From positions 29,225,131 through 29,289,130 of the forward strand of contig OZ020585.1 of assembly GCA_963971535.1 (NCBI GenBank): 64,000 bases of DNA, read 5' to 3'. Within the stretch, counting starts at the first letter, position 1. Each line of letters begins with the position of its first letter. Under the pieces are notes generated by a model that saw only the letters and a list, made by a program, of their open reading frames with translations, was not told where the DNA came from and made no database searches. The position numbers and the translations under genes were made by a program. The DNA is from Notolepis coatsorum. Taxonomy: Eukaryota; Chordata; Actinopteri; Aulopiformes; Paralepididae. This document shows, in pieces, positions 1 to 9,792 of the stretch.

Positions 1-407
1 AGTGGTGAATGGAAGAAAAGAAAAAGAAACAAATCCAATCATGATGTTAATTAATTAATTAGTTACAGTCCACAACCCAGCTCCTCCAGTCCACGGCACA
101 ACCCTGCCTGGTTGTGGAGCCTGATTGCCACCGGCACAAAGGACTGCCCGAAGCGCTTTGTGGTATGTCGGGGGGGATAAGTCTGGCTAAACGTGGACCG
201 CATTGCGGTCAGCTCATCATGGAGGGGGTGGCAGGGGTTCTCACGGATAGCGTACAGCTTCCTCCTCGTCCTCCCCTCTGCCACCACCTCCAGACTGTCC
301 AGGTCCGCTCCCACCACAGAGCTTGCTTTCTTGACCAGTTTATTTATTTAGTCTGTGTTGGTGTTGCCCCCCCAGCATACCACAGCGAAAAAGAGGGCAC
401 TAGCCAT

Positions 408-947
408 TAGGGGTGGGAATCGCCAGAGACCTCACGATACGATACTATCGCGATACTTGCGTCACGATACGATACTATCACGATACATGCGTCACGATAC
501 TAAATATATCGCGATACGCTGAGTATTGTGATTTTTTTTATCAAATTAAATGTATTACCTTTTTTCAACTGCAAAGTAAAACTTTGTCAACATGTCTTAT
601 CTAATCAAATAAAGTTCAGTCTGTTCATCTCACTTCAATAATTTTTATTGCAGAACATGGTATTTTCTCAAGCAGACAGATGTAAACACTGTAATCTGTG
701 TTGCATGTACCTGACAAACTGAACTGTTTGTATTACAGTCATATTCCAACTTAACTGAATGCACATGTGTGTGTGTGTGTGTGTGGACTACTGTACTATT
801 ACAGGTATTGAAATGAACAATGCAACTTCCTTATACAAAATTATATATAAATAATTAAATATCGATACTTGGCGTCCCTGTATCGATACAGTATCGCCAC
901 GCAAAGTATCGCGATATTACTACGTATCGATTCCCCCCCCACCCCTA
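408..947. mobile_element. hAT-type nonautonomous element, TSD CTAGCCAT
   Basis: The element begins TAGGGGTGGGAATCG and ends CCCCCCACCCCTA, imperfect terminal inverted repeats. It is flanked by a perfect 8 bp duplication, CTAGCCAT (400-407 and 948-955). Eight-base duplications are the hallmark of hAT transposition. Both ends are rich in CGATAC/GTATCG repeats. It carries a short (GT)n run near 768-785 and no transposase. It sits inside the L2-like LINE. Confidence 0.88.
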
Positions 948-1292
948 CTAGCCATCACAGAGACTGGTAGAACATCTGCAGCAGTTTGCTGCAGACATTG
1001 AAAGACCTGAGCCCTCTCAGGAAGAACAGTCTGCTCTGTCCCTTCCTGTAGAGGGCCTCGGTGTTGTCCGTCCAGTCCAGTTTGTTGTTCATGAGAACAC
1101 CCAGGAATTTGTAGTTCTCCACCATTTCCACCACCATCTCCTTCATCTTGCTGATGTTGAGCTGTAGGTGGTTTTCATTGCTCCACTCTGTGAAGCTCTC
1201 CACCACAGCTCTGTACTCCTCCTCGTTGTCGTTGGTGATGTATCCAACGATGGAGTCATCAGAAAACGTTTGGAGATGGCAGTTCCCGGAGC

Positions 1293-1717
1293 TTAAAGGG
1301 GAACTATTTCACTATTTCTTTCACTATTTGGGCACTTTTACACAATTCCTGTGAGTTTATGGAACACTTCTGTAATTTTTTATTTTTTTTAATTCATTGT
1401 TTTGTATTTCTAATCAAGTCCTCAAAAACAGCATTTTTCTACCTCAAGATCTTAAGCCGTTTTGAGCCTGGGCTCCAACCACAATGGTAAACCACTGCGC
1501 CGCCTGAACATTATCATGCAGCGGTGTCTCTCTGACATCTCAAATCAGCACATTTTCAGATGACTCAGTTCAGTGAGGGTGAATATTGTGAGAGGAGAAT
1601 TGGAAGAATGCGCCAATATGAGAATTAGAGACATAGATCATATTAATATAAGTCCACATAGCTAGGAAACAATGCTAAACACTGAAAAAGGCCATTTATA
1701 AGATAGTTCCCCTTTAA
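1293..1717. mobile_element. TTAA-flanked MITE (piggyBac-like)
   Basis: The ends are TTAAAGGGGAACTAT and its inverse ATAGTTCCCCTTTAA, about 15 bp counting the TTAA at each side. TTAA targets are typical of piggyBac-type transposition. The 425 bp interior is AT-rich with no coding potential. The insertion splits the L2-like LINE reading on both sides. Confidence 0.75.
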
Positions 1718-2127
1718 GCGGAAGTCTGAGGTGTACAGGGTGAACATAAAGGTTGCCAATACAGTTCCCTGGGGGGCACCAGTGTTGCAGATCAGCACAT
1801 CTGAATGGCACCCCTACAGTTTGACACACTGTGGTCTGCCAGTGAGGTAGTTGAAGATCCAGGCCACCAAGTCGTCCTCCACCCCCCATTGCTGACAGCT
1901 TCTCGGCTAGTAGTGGAGGCTGAATAGTGTTAAATGCACTGGAAAAGTCAACCTCACTGAGCTGCCCGGCTTCTCCAGATGTAAATAGGCCTTGTGGACC
2001 ATATAGATCAGGGGTGCCCAACCTTTTTTGAACCAAGATCTACTTTTTAATTTACCACCTAGCCGAGAGCTACCAGCCCAAATTTGACCTACTCTCGGCT
2101 AGTATTAGTAGTAATAGTAGATTAATA

Positions 2128-2206
2128 ATACCCATTCAATATGCACATGACAGAAAATATTATATGGCATATAATATTTTCTGTCATGTGCATATTGAAT
2201 GGGTAT
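2128..2206. repeat. perfect 79 bp palindrome
   Basis: The 39-base arms 2128-2166 and 2168-2206 are exact reverse complements around one central G. I checked the pairing base by base. It is AT-rich and could extrude as a cruciform. It lies in the left arm of the large hAT element. Confidence 0.95.
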
Positions 2207-2551
2207 ATAATATAATGTTATTACATGGCGTTTTCACATTCGCCGAAATGCTTGCTTGTGATTGGTCAATAGCGCTCGTCAGAGGTCCGATATTACTCGA
2301 TAACTCTGCCGAACAATAATGACCGCTGTGCGCAGCTGGACCAATCAAGCCCACTACACACACTGTATCAGTGCTGCTCAGCATATGCACAGCTGCACTC
2401 AGTCATGCAATCAGACCACAGACCTGCCGGCTGCCGATAATAATAATCACTTTATTTGGGCTGACAGAGCCACAGAACAACTGCGTCTGCATTTGATCTC
2501 GTCTTGTCGATGAATTAGGTATATTGTTAGTAAGTTAGCCATGTAATAAGC

Positions 2552-2698
2552 GGGATAATGTATAGCCTATACTCGGTCATTGTCGCAAAATAATTGACCT
2601 TCACTGACGTTTAAATCACCTCGGCTGCGCCTCTGTGTTCTAAACTCTGTGTCGGTCAATAATTTTGCGACAATGACCTCGTAGCTATACATTATCCC
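2552..2698. repeat. long inverted repeat with 25 bp perfect core
   Basis: The arms 2575-2599 and 2654-2678 are exact reverse complements. Outside them, pairing continues imperfectly to GGGATAAT (2552) and ATTATCCC (2698), giving a stem of nearly 50 bp with a loop of about 54 nt. It lies in the same hAT arm as the 79 bp palindrome. Confidence 0.85.
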
Positions 2699-2884
2699 TT
2701 ACATATTTTATATATCATTGTAACGGTGTAGTGTAGGAATGACAAGAATGTTATTAATGAATGAATGAATATTATCAAACGGAATTGTTTCTGTATACAC
2801 ATTTATAAAACGATCAAGGCATATTTAGCCATTTTTATGCGTTCACATGCGCTTTTCAAGAATAAACAAAAACGAGACTTAATG

Positions 2885-3618
2885 GAAAGGGTGTGCTTGT
2901 ACATTTGAACATAGTTCCATGATACGTGGCTGCGTTGTGCTGAGAAAGAGGCGCAGATCCGCTTCTACTCTGAGGCGAGATCTGTATTTATTTTGTATTA
3001 ATGTCAGAGCCGAGAATCCCGCTTCACAGAGGTATGTTGACGCAAACGGGACAAGCTTTTTCAGCGCAGCATTACACAGCACTGGGTAGTCGTTCCGGAC
3101 TGATATATCCAGAACTTTGTGAGGGCCTGTCCAGTGAACTTGACTTTCAGTAGCTTGTCACACGAAAGATCGATCAACGCCTCCTGCTCAGACAGAGGGA
3201 GGCCTGTTGCGAGCGTCATGCGCAATGAACGGATCTTGGATCCAGTTGTTCAAATTGTCCATGCTCTTTCTTTTGGGGAAATAATTCCGAAATTGATCAA
3301 TGAGCCCTTCTATGTGGCTACAGATGATGGGCTTCAAATCATTAAATACAGGCTCTGCTTACGTTTTTCCACGACTTGGCTCTTAACAGCGTCCGACATG
3401 CAGTCAATTCTTCTTGAAATAGTGTCAGGTGACAGCGGTATTGTATGGAGCTGCTCTGCAACACTTTGTCCACAAAGGACAGAAACCACATATTTGGTAC
3501 AGGGCAACCAAAAGCTCTCTGCAAGTGTGTGGGGTTTCCCAGTCTTTGCGATCCAATTGGCAACAATGAACAAAGCATGTAGTCCTTTTTCGTTGACGGT
3601 TGTTGCCGTTTTCAGCAC
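2885..3618 (-). pseudogene. hAT (Charlie/ZBED-like) transposase remnant
   Basis: Read on the minus strand, 3618-3334 gives VANWIAKTGKPHTLAESF, then IPLSPDTISRRIDCMSDAVK, text typical of the hAT transposase core seen in ZBED5-like proteins. Next, 3330-3119 gives LLKVKFTGQALTKFWIYQSG-like sequence. Then 3082-2879 gives the C-terminal dimerisation motif PFASTYLCEAGFSALTLIQN and KYRSRLRVEADLRL. The catalytic middle of the protein is missing between the first two parts, so this is an internal-deletion relic. The N-terminal BED finger was not found; it may have been lost where LINE-A inserted. Confidence 0.82.
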
Positions 3619-4089
3619 AGTTTTCTCTGCTCTAAAACCGTAGTTGCGAGTGTGAATGAATGAATGAATGAATGAATGAATGAATGAAAACTTTATTTAA
3701 CAGATTGCAGAATGGGTACAATACAGTACGGCTCAATACATACAATTGTTAAGGGGATGCAGACCTGAGAAAGACGTTTGTCTTGTTTCCATCAGGGTCC
3801 CCCATTTTCAATTCATATAGACATTTATGACATACATAACATACATGACATTTATGGCATAGGGACATATAGGTATTTAGTACTGATACATTTGTGACAT
3901 AGGCGGTATTCAAATATACAGTACTGTTACCCCTAGATCCTGACAGAGTATATACATATGATGGGGAGGGGACTGTACATTAGGAGGGGGTGGGTGGGTG
4001 GGAGGGGAATATACATACGGCGGGGAGGGAAAATATACATGCGGTGGGGAGGAGACTGTCTATTAGGAGGTGGTGGGGGTTTTGGGCAT

Positions 4090-7000
4090 TTACGGTGGCC
4101 AGTTTCGAATTGCAGCCTCCCGTAGGTGCTCTTTAAGGGCGGTTTTGAATGTGGGCAGGGATTCACATTCCTTTACAGCTTTGGGTAGGGCGTTCCACAT
4201 TGTTGTGGCATAATTGCGAAACGTGTTTAGTCCCTTGTTTGAGCCGAATCTGGGTTTAACATGATTTGTTGAGCTTCCTCTGGTGTAGTGGTTGTGGTAT
4301 TCACTGACCTTTGGGAAGTATTTTGACATGTACATGGGCACCCCGGTCGTATAGTGTATCTTGTAGACCAGGCCCATTGCAAGTTGCTGTACTCTGTCGT
4401 CTACTCTAAGCCATCCTAGGTTGGCAAAGTGGGCAGGGGTGAGGTGGGTTCTGGGGTTCAGGTCAAGTAGTAGTCTGACCAGTTTGTTTTGTGATGTTTG
4501 TAATTTTGTTTTAAGCGCCTTTGAGGTGCTTTGGTACCATGAGGTGCACGCATAGTCATAGTACCCTTGAATGAGTGCTCCTGCCAGAGTCCTCAGGGTA
4601 TTCTTGTTTACCAGAGAGGAGATCCGGTACAAGAATCTAGTTCGTTGGTTGACTTTTTTTATTACATTGGATGCCATTTTGTCACAGGAAAGATTTGCCT
4701 CTAGGATGGAACCCAGGTAGGTAATTTCGTCTTTCCTTGTGACAATATTGTCACCCACTGTAACTGAGAAGCCGTCGGTCTTGCTGAGTTTGTTATTTGA
4801 ACCGAAGAGAATGGACTCTGTTTTGCCCATGTGTAATGATAGTTTGTTATCAGCGAGCCATATGCAGATTTTGCCTAGTTCCGTGCTGAGGGTTTTTTCA
4901 ACCTGCAATTTGTTCTTGTCAGAGACCAGCAGGGCTGAGTCGTCCGCAAACAGGAACAAGTTGCAGTCACAGGCTGACGACATGTCATTTGCATAAATTA
5001 GGAAGAGTAGCGGTCCTAGTATGCTTCCTTGTGGAACACCACAGCTCACTGTGAGAGGGGGGGGATAGAGTACCGTTTACCTCTACCATCTGTTCTCTCC
5101 CCTCCAGGTAGGATTGCATCCAGCTCACTGATAGGCTATCAAAACCAATTGCTTTTAGCTTGTCCATTAGAATGGAGTGATTGACAGTGTCGAAGGCCTT
5201 TTGTAGGTCCAGCATGACCATGCCGCAGTATTTGCCAGCGTCCACCTCTTGTTTGATGTGGTCGTTCAAATAGAGGAGGCATGTGTCAGTGGAGTGGGAC
5301 GTTCTGAAGCCAGATTGGAATTCGTAGATTAGGTTTTTTTCCGCCAGGTACTTTTCGACCTGTTCGTAGACTATTTTCTCCATGACTTTCGAGATGGAGG
5401 TAAGAATAGAAACAGGGCGGTAGTTGCCTGGGTCTAATTTGCTGCCCTTTTTGTGTAGAGGGGTCACTCTCGCAATTTTGAAGTCCTTGGGGACGTGCCC
5501 CTGTTTTATAGAGAGGTTTATTATGTGTGTGATGACTGGGGTGATGGCGGCTGCTGCGTCTCTGAGGAATTTGGAGGGGATGTTGTCATGGCCAGTGGCC
5601 TTGTTAGGTTGGAGGGCGCTCAATTTTTTGAGTACCTCATCTGTTGTTACCATTTCAAGTTTGAAGTCGTCTTTGTGGACCCCTAGGTTTTTGTAGTATG
5701 CTACTATGTGTTCTACCCCATAATGCCCTGAGTGGGAGGGTAGTTTGTTTACCAGTGTTGTGGCTATGTTTGTGAAGAAGATGTTTAAGTAATTGGCTAC
5801 ATCCAGCTTGTCTGTGATGAGCGTGTTGTCCGTCTTTATGTTTATGTTTGAGAATCTGGTTTTAAGTTTTTTACTGCAGCCTAGTTGATTATTGAGTAAT
5901 TTCCAAAGTTCGCGGGGTTTGTTTTTGTTTTCCTCAGTTTTGTCGTTGATGAAATTTCTTTTTGCGGTTCTGATCATGGTGTTTACGTCATTTCTTAGTC
6001 TGTTTCTTTGGATTTTTAGTTCAACCACGTGGGCTTGGAGTTCACTGTTTGAGCTTTTGGAAAGCTTTGTCTGACTTTTATGAAGTTCAGAGCATTTTTT
6101 GTCTCTGGTTTTCATAGCGGCCAGTATTTCAGTGTGCATCCATGCCTCAGCGCGATTTTTAACCCTGGTGGTTCTTATCGGTGCCATGTTGTTGAGTATT
6201 GCTGTGAATTTGGTTTTGAATCCAAGCCATGTTTCTTCAACCTGTGTACCACTGAGCTCATCTGACCAGTCCAAGCTCCCCAGTTCTAGGTTAAAGGCCT
6301 CTCTAGAGTAAGTTTTGAGGTCTCTAGATGTGACTGTTTTGTGACAGCCGGCCTTCTGTTTTAGCTTTTTGCGGGTACAGAAAATCATATAATGATCACT
6401 TAACCCGCATGCTATCACCCCTTTACTGGAGATCATGGACTTGTCAGAGGTCAAAATGAGGTCAATGGTGGTTTGTGTCGAATCGCATACCCTTGTGGGT
6501 TGTGTGATTAGCTGGCTGAAACCGTGCAGGTCAGAAAATCTACTGAAGGCCTTGAAGACGGGTGCTGATTTACGCAGCATATCCGTGTTCCAGTCCCCAA
6601 TAAGAATTTTTTCTACCCCCTCCACCCCAGCTAAACACCCATCAAGTGTGTCATAAAACCCACTCTGTTCTGGTGGTCTATAGATTGTGCCTACTAGTAC
6701 CGGTTTCGCCCTGTCTAATAAGATTTCAATCCAAACAGTTTCAATTTCATCATGGTTAAGGTCAGTACGGTTGATGTATTTGGTATCCTTGTGTATATAC
6801 ACACAGACGCCACCTCCATACTGGTTCCTATCCCTCCTGACTATTGAGTAGTTTTCAATTTCAATCTCTGGATCCTGTACAGATGAGTCTAATTTTGTTT
6901 CTGTGAAACACAATATGTTAGCCTTACCGTTTAAAAACAACTGTTTGATTTCAGCCAGTTTCGGTCTCAGGCTATTTGTATTCAGATGAAATATGTGGAG

Positions 7001-8092
7001 TCCATTTTTGCTTGTAATAAGTTTGATGTCGTCACAGTTGAGGTAACTCTGTTCAATTGTGTCCTGTCCTGTGGTGGGGGGAGGGGGGGCGTTGTTGCTG
7101 TTTGTGCCGTGGGTGGGGAGGGGGGGGAGGGGTGATGCTTTGTCCTTTGCTGGTGTCTGTATTCCTTTGTGTGAAAGCCCGCGATGTGGGGGGGGGGGCT
7201 GGTTGATTACAGATATGTCTGATTGTACTCCATTGTGGGGGAGGGGGGGTGCCTTTTGTCCTGGCCTCGGCCCGGGTAGACTTGCTGGCATGGCGGCCTT
7301 GGCGGGGCCAGCCAAGCTAACCGTCGGGTCCTTGGTGGTCTCGATGTCCCGCGCCGCTCTCCCTTTAGCCACTCGCCGAGTCCGCTGGGGCTTCTGTGAG
7401 GGTATGTCGCCGCTTGCTGGTCGGCTGGTGCAACTGCTGGCTGAAGCGTCAATTGCGTGGATGCTGTTGATCTCCGGCGCCGGTGTGAGGAGCGATGCCT
7501 CGCTGTTTTGTCCCCGCGACGTGCTGGGCGCCTCGGTTGTGAACCCCGGTTCCTTCCCTCTCGCTGTGGCCTCTCGTGGGTTCTTTTGCAGGGGTGGCAG
7601 AGGAGGAATGTTGCCGTTGATCATGTCGTTAGCCGCAGTATGTGTGGGTAGCCGTTGATCTGTTGTGCTGGCTGCTGCTTCTTGGATCAGCAGATTTGAC
7701 TGTAGTCTCTGGTTCCGTGTCATTACGGGACCAGGGTTCTGATGAATGTCACCCGACATGAGCAGGTATAATAAAAACATTGATCTCTTATTACACTTGC
7801 CTGCCGGGGGTAATTTCTTTCGTTCCGGATTTGCAGTAAGTACTGTGTGGATGGTCGTGGCTCCGAATGCAGGATGTTTCCTCTCCGAGCCCGTTAACAA
7901 ATAGAAGTCGCAATGGGACTGCTGTTTTACGTTTTCGCTATCCTCCACTTCTGTCTGGAGTTGCTGCTTGAGTTGTGAATTCAGGTACAAATCCATAATC
8001 CACAGGAGGGAAAGTAGAAAATGCGCAAAGTACTTTGTTGTTGTTGCTCTGTTGCGTTGGTTACGGGAGCTACGTAAAATGCGACCGTCCAT
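4090..8092 (-). pseudogene. LINE-A endonuclease-reverse transcriptase polyprotein (one frameshift)
   Basis: Residues 1-110 are basic and include hydrophobic stretches. Residues 114-122 are GDIHQNPGP, a 2A-like motif. About 130-350 is proline-rich low-complexity sequence. The endonuclease follows (LHIFHLNTNSLRPKL, FTETKLD, YGGGVCVYIH, IGDWNTDM, GLSDHYMIF). The reverse transcriptase then starts (PNKATGHDNIPSKFL, NYRPVSILTSISKVMEK, LDLQKAFDTVNHS). The frame shifts in a run of about eight G at 5052-5062. The second frame carries CGVPQGSILGPLL, the catalytic FADD (about 4940-4950) and the C-terminal region to the stop at 4090. Apart from this homopolymer slip the copy looks whole, so the break could be recent or a sequencing error. 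Confidence 0.88.
7727..7753 (-). other. 2A-like motif in LINE-A (GDIHQNPGP)
   Basis: Residues 114-122 of the LINE-A protein follow a hydrophobic run (FLLYLLM), as in ribosome-skipping 2A peptides. The canonical tail is D-V/I-E-x-N-P-G-P. Here the E is replaced by H while NPGP is intact. 2A sequences near the N terminus of APE-type LINEs are known in several animals. Whether the H variant skips efficiently is not shown by sequence. Confidence 0.6.
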
Positions 8093-8686
8093 GTTGAAGC
8101 CGGATCCACAGTCCGGCTTCCAGTGTCCAGGTTAAATGAATCAAATCAGCTTTATATGCTTGGCCTGGAAAGCCCCCCCCCCCCTGGAAGTGTCGATCAC
8201 AAATATCTGAGTACACATTGACTCACAAAAGACCAGACGGTCGATATACCTGCGCAGGGCTGTCACGCACGCTCGCGCATGCACGTCGCGGCACTTTGCG
8301 CTCCTCTGACTCACAAAAGACCAGACGTGGCCTGCGCTGATGTATGAGATGTGTATTGGAATACTGTGCCTCCGTTGATGCAGAGGCGAGACATGGCAAA
8401 TACACACAGCGGCCAGGTGGAAAACTATCTGAGTTGGGCTCGCGGATTTTCGCTTGATATTTTTGAATTTTTTACCTAAATAATCTCACGGTCTACTTGA
8501 AACCAGCGCGCGATCTACCGGTCGATCGAGGTCGACTGGTTGGGCACCACTGATATAGATTATGGCATCCTCCACACCGATGTTCTGCTGATACGCAAAC
8601 TGCAGGGGGTCCGTAAAGCCTCTCACCTGTGGTTTAAGGTGCTCCAGAACTTTAAAGGCCAAAACCATCACTGAATTATATTGAAG

Positions 8687-9643
8687 TTAACTCTTTGGAC
8701 GCCAGACCCGATGATAGTCGGGTTATCTCGCCATGCGTTGAGCACCAGGACCCCCGAAAACCAGAGTATAGTCGGGTTTTCATCGTTATTTCTTTTATTA
8801 GATATTTCCATTCATTACAGGCACACAGACTCGGGGTTAACATGGGGAATCATCCTGAGAATGCCAAAGTGCAATACCGGCCGCATCCACCCAGGTGGCA
8901 GTATCGAGCACCCTTTTAAACATTATATCTTGGCCTGTGCGTCGATCAAATGTCTCTGGGCCCACTTTTCTTTGTCGGGCGAGGCGTGTGGGTATCCCGA
9001 TCCCATTGAGAAGCGTCAAATGCCTCCGATGCATCTGTTGTGGTGGATTATGTTGGCGACACGATGGACACCGGTACTTGGACTCGCGATCAGACAATTG
9101 GAATATTCTTTTTGGGGTACCTCCTAGTGAAGGTAAGGATTAAATTATATCAATCCTGCTGTGATCCAACCATGACATCACCCCGATCACAACATGTGTG
9201 TGTAACGTTACTCCACAACGTATGCCGTTGGTGACGATCAAAGCATCAAAAAACTACCCCCCACCCCCCATGATGAAACATAATACCTATAATATATATA
9301 TTTGATTTGGAAATAGTACTGCGTCCAGGCGAGAAACGGCAACGCTTTTAGTGAAATGCACGTATTGCTGCATAGCGTCGTTTTCTGGGATTAGACAGGA
9401 TCACTCTAAAACTATACTCATATTCACCACGGTATAAAACGGGAATGTATGGATGAAAAAGTCATTTCTTTTTCACATATTGAAAGATAGATAGTCGATG
9501 TCAAATGGGCCATAGTATTGTATCCATAGCTATAATATAGAATACAGTTATAGCCCTGCAAACACTGCCACTTATTCCTATCTCTTAGAGCTTGGTGTGG
9601 TAGGAACAAACGATGCTCAAGTCCGTGGCGTCCGTTGAGTTAA
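8687..9643 (+). mobile_element. family P TTAA element, copy P1
   Basis: TTAA lies at 8687 and at 9640. The ends TTAACTCTTTGGACGCC and, inverted, TTAACTCAACGGACGCC form an imperfect 17 bp terminal inverted repeat. The left end bears two related palindromes (8706-8723 and 8760-8777), both close to ACCCGACTATAGTCGGGT. A central block near 8870-8910 (ATACCGGCCGCATCC, then GGTGGCAGTATCG), a C-rich tract near 9258-9272 and a right-hand block with AAATGGGCCATAGTA are shared with the other P copies. No intact transposase is seen. piggyBac-type by target only. Confidence 0.82.
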
Positions 9644-9711
9644 TCATGCATGTCAGTTTATGATTGATAGATAACCATCTTACTAAGACATCCTATCTTT
9701 TCCTCTCTCAG

Positions 9712-9792
9712 ATCCCCTGCTTCATGATGGTGAAGTGCACGTTGGAAACAGCTGTGTGCCCCGGCTTCTCCCTCTACGGAGTCTTTCTCCAG
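9712..9792 (+). CDS. fbxo47: fbxo47 exon a (first exon in window)
   Basis: 81 nt, phase 0 to phase 0, after the acceptor TTTTCCTCTCTCAG. It encodes 27 residues starting IPCFMMVKC and ending GFSLYGVFLQ. It joins the next exon as ...GVFLQ-TLTAGW, as in vertebrate FBXO47. The donor GTCGCT is weak. No further exon of the gene was found to its left; 8687-9643 is a transposon. Confidence 0.8.

Larger units (their letters stand above)
3655..8133 (-). mobile_element. LINE-A, nearly full-length non-LTR retrotransposon
   Basis: The element reads on the minus strand. Its 5' end is near 8133, a start codon lies at 8092, and the 3' UTR ends at a (TTCA)n tail, seen as (GAAT)n at 3655-3690. It encodes an apurinic-type endonuclease and a reverse transcriptase, as in the L2/CR1/jockey group. 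The tail resembles L2 tails. It inserted in the large hAT. The 3' UTR (about 3690-4090) recurs in many fragments across this window: 30163-31303, 36508-36780, 37366-38521, 38851-39374, 42032-42350, 43685-43722, 44253-44625, 46285-46394 and 48325-48470. The element boundary at the 5' side is approximate. Confidence 0.9.
2009..8552 (-). mobile_element. hAT transposon with decayed transposase, TSD ATATAGAT
   Basis: The left end is CAGGGGTGCCCAACCTTTTT and the right end is GGTTGGGCACCACTG, flanked by a perfect 8 bp duplication ATATAGAT (2001-2008 and 8553-8560). A minus-strand transposase remnant lies at 2885-3618. About 4.5 kb of the span (3655-8133) is a later LINE-A insertion, so the hAT itself was about 2.1 kb and is probably a deletion derivative. 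The left arm holds two long inverted repeats (2128-2206 and 2552-2698). Confidence 0.88.
58..8680 (-). mobile_element. L2-like LINE fragment in four pieces, split by three insertions
   Basis: Four minus-strand stretches read as one non-LTR retrotransposon: about 58-407, 956-1292, 1718-2000 and 8561-8680. The right-hand piece has reverse-transcriptase text (HLKPQVRGFTDPLQFAYQQN), and the next has VDFSSAFNTIQPPLL and a decayed APQG-like stretch. The left pieces have the C-terminal signature KGQSRLFFLRGLRSFNVCS and PCHPLHDEL, familiar from fish L2/CR1-type elements. The gaps are filled exactly by a hAT element (408-947), a TTAA MITE (1293-1717) and a large hAT (2009-8552), so this LINE is the oldest layer. 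It has frameshifts and stops and is a relic. The exact clade (L2 or Rex1-like) is not settled. Confidence 0.78.

Noticed and set aside
7059-7658. 199-residue plus-strand open frame
   Set aside because: It is the antisense of the proline-rich part of the LINE-A protein; low-complexity composition explains the open frame.
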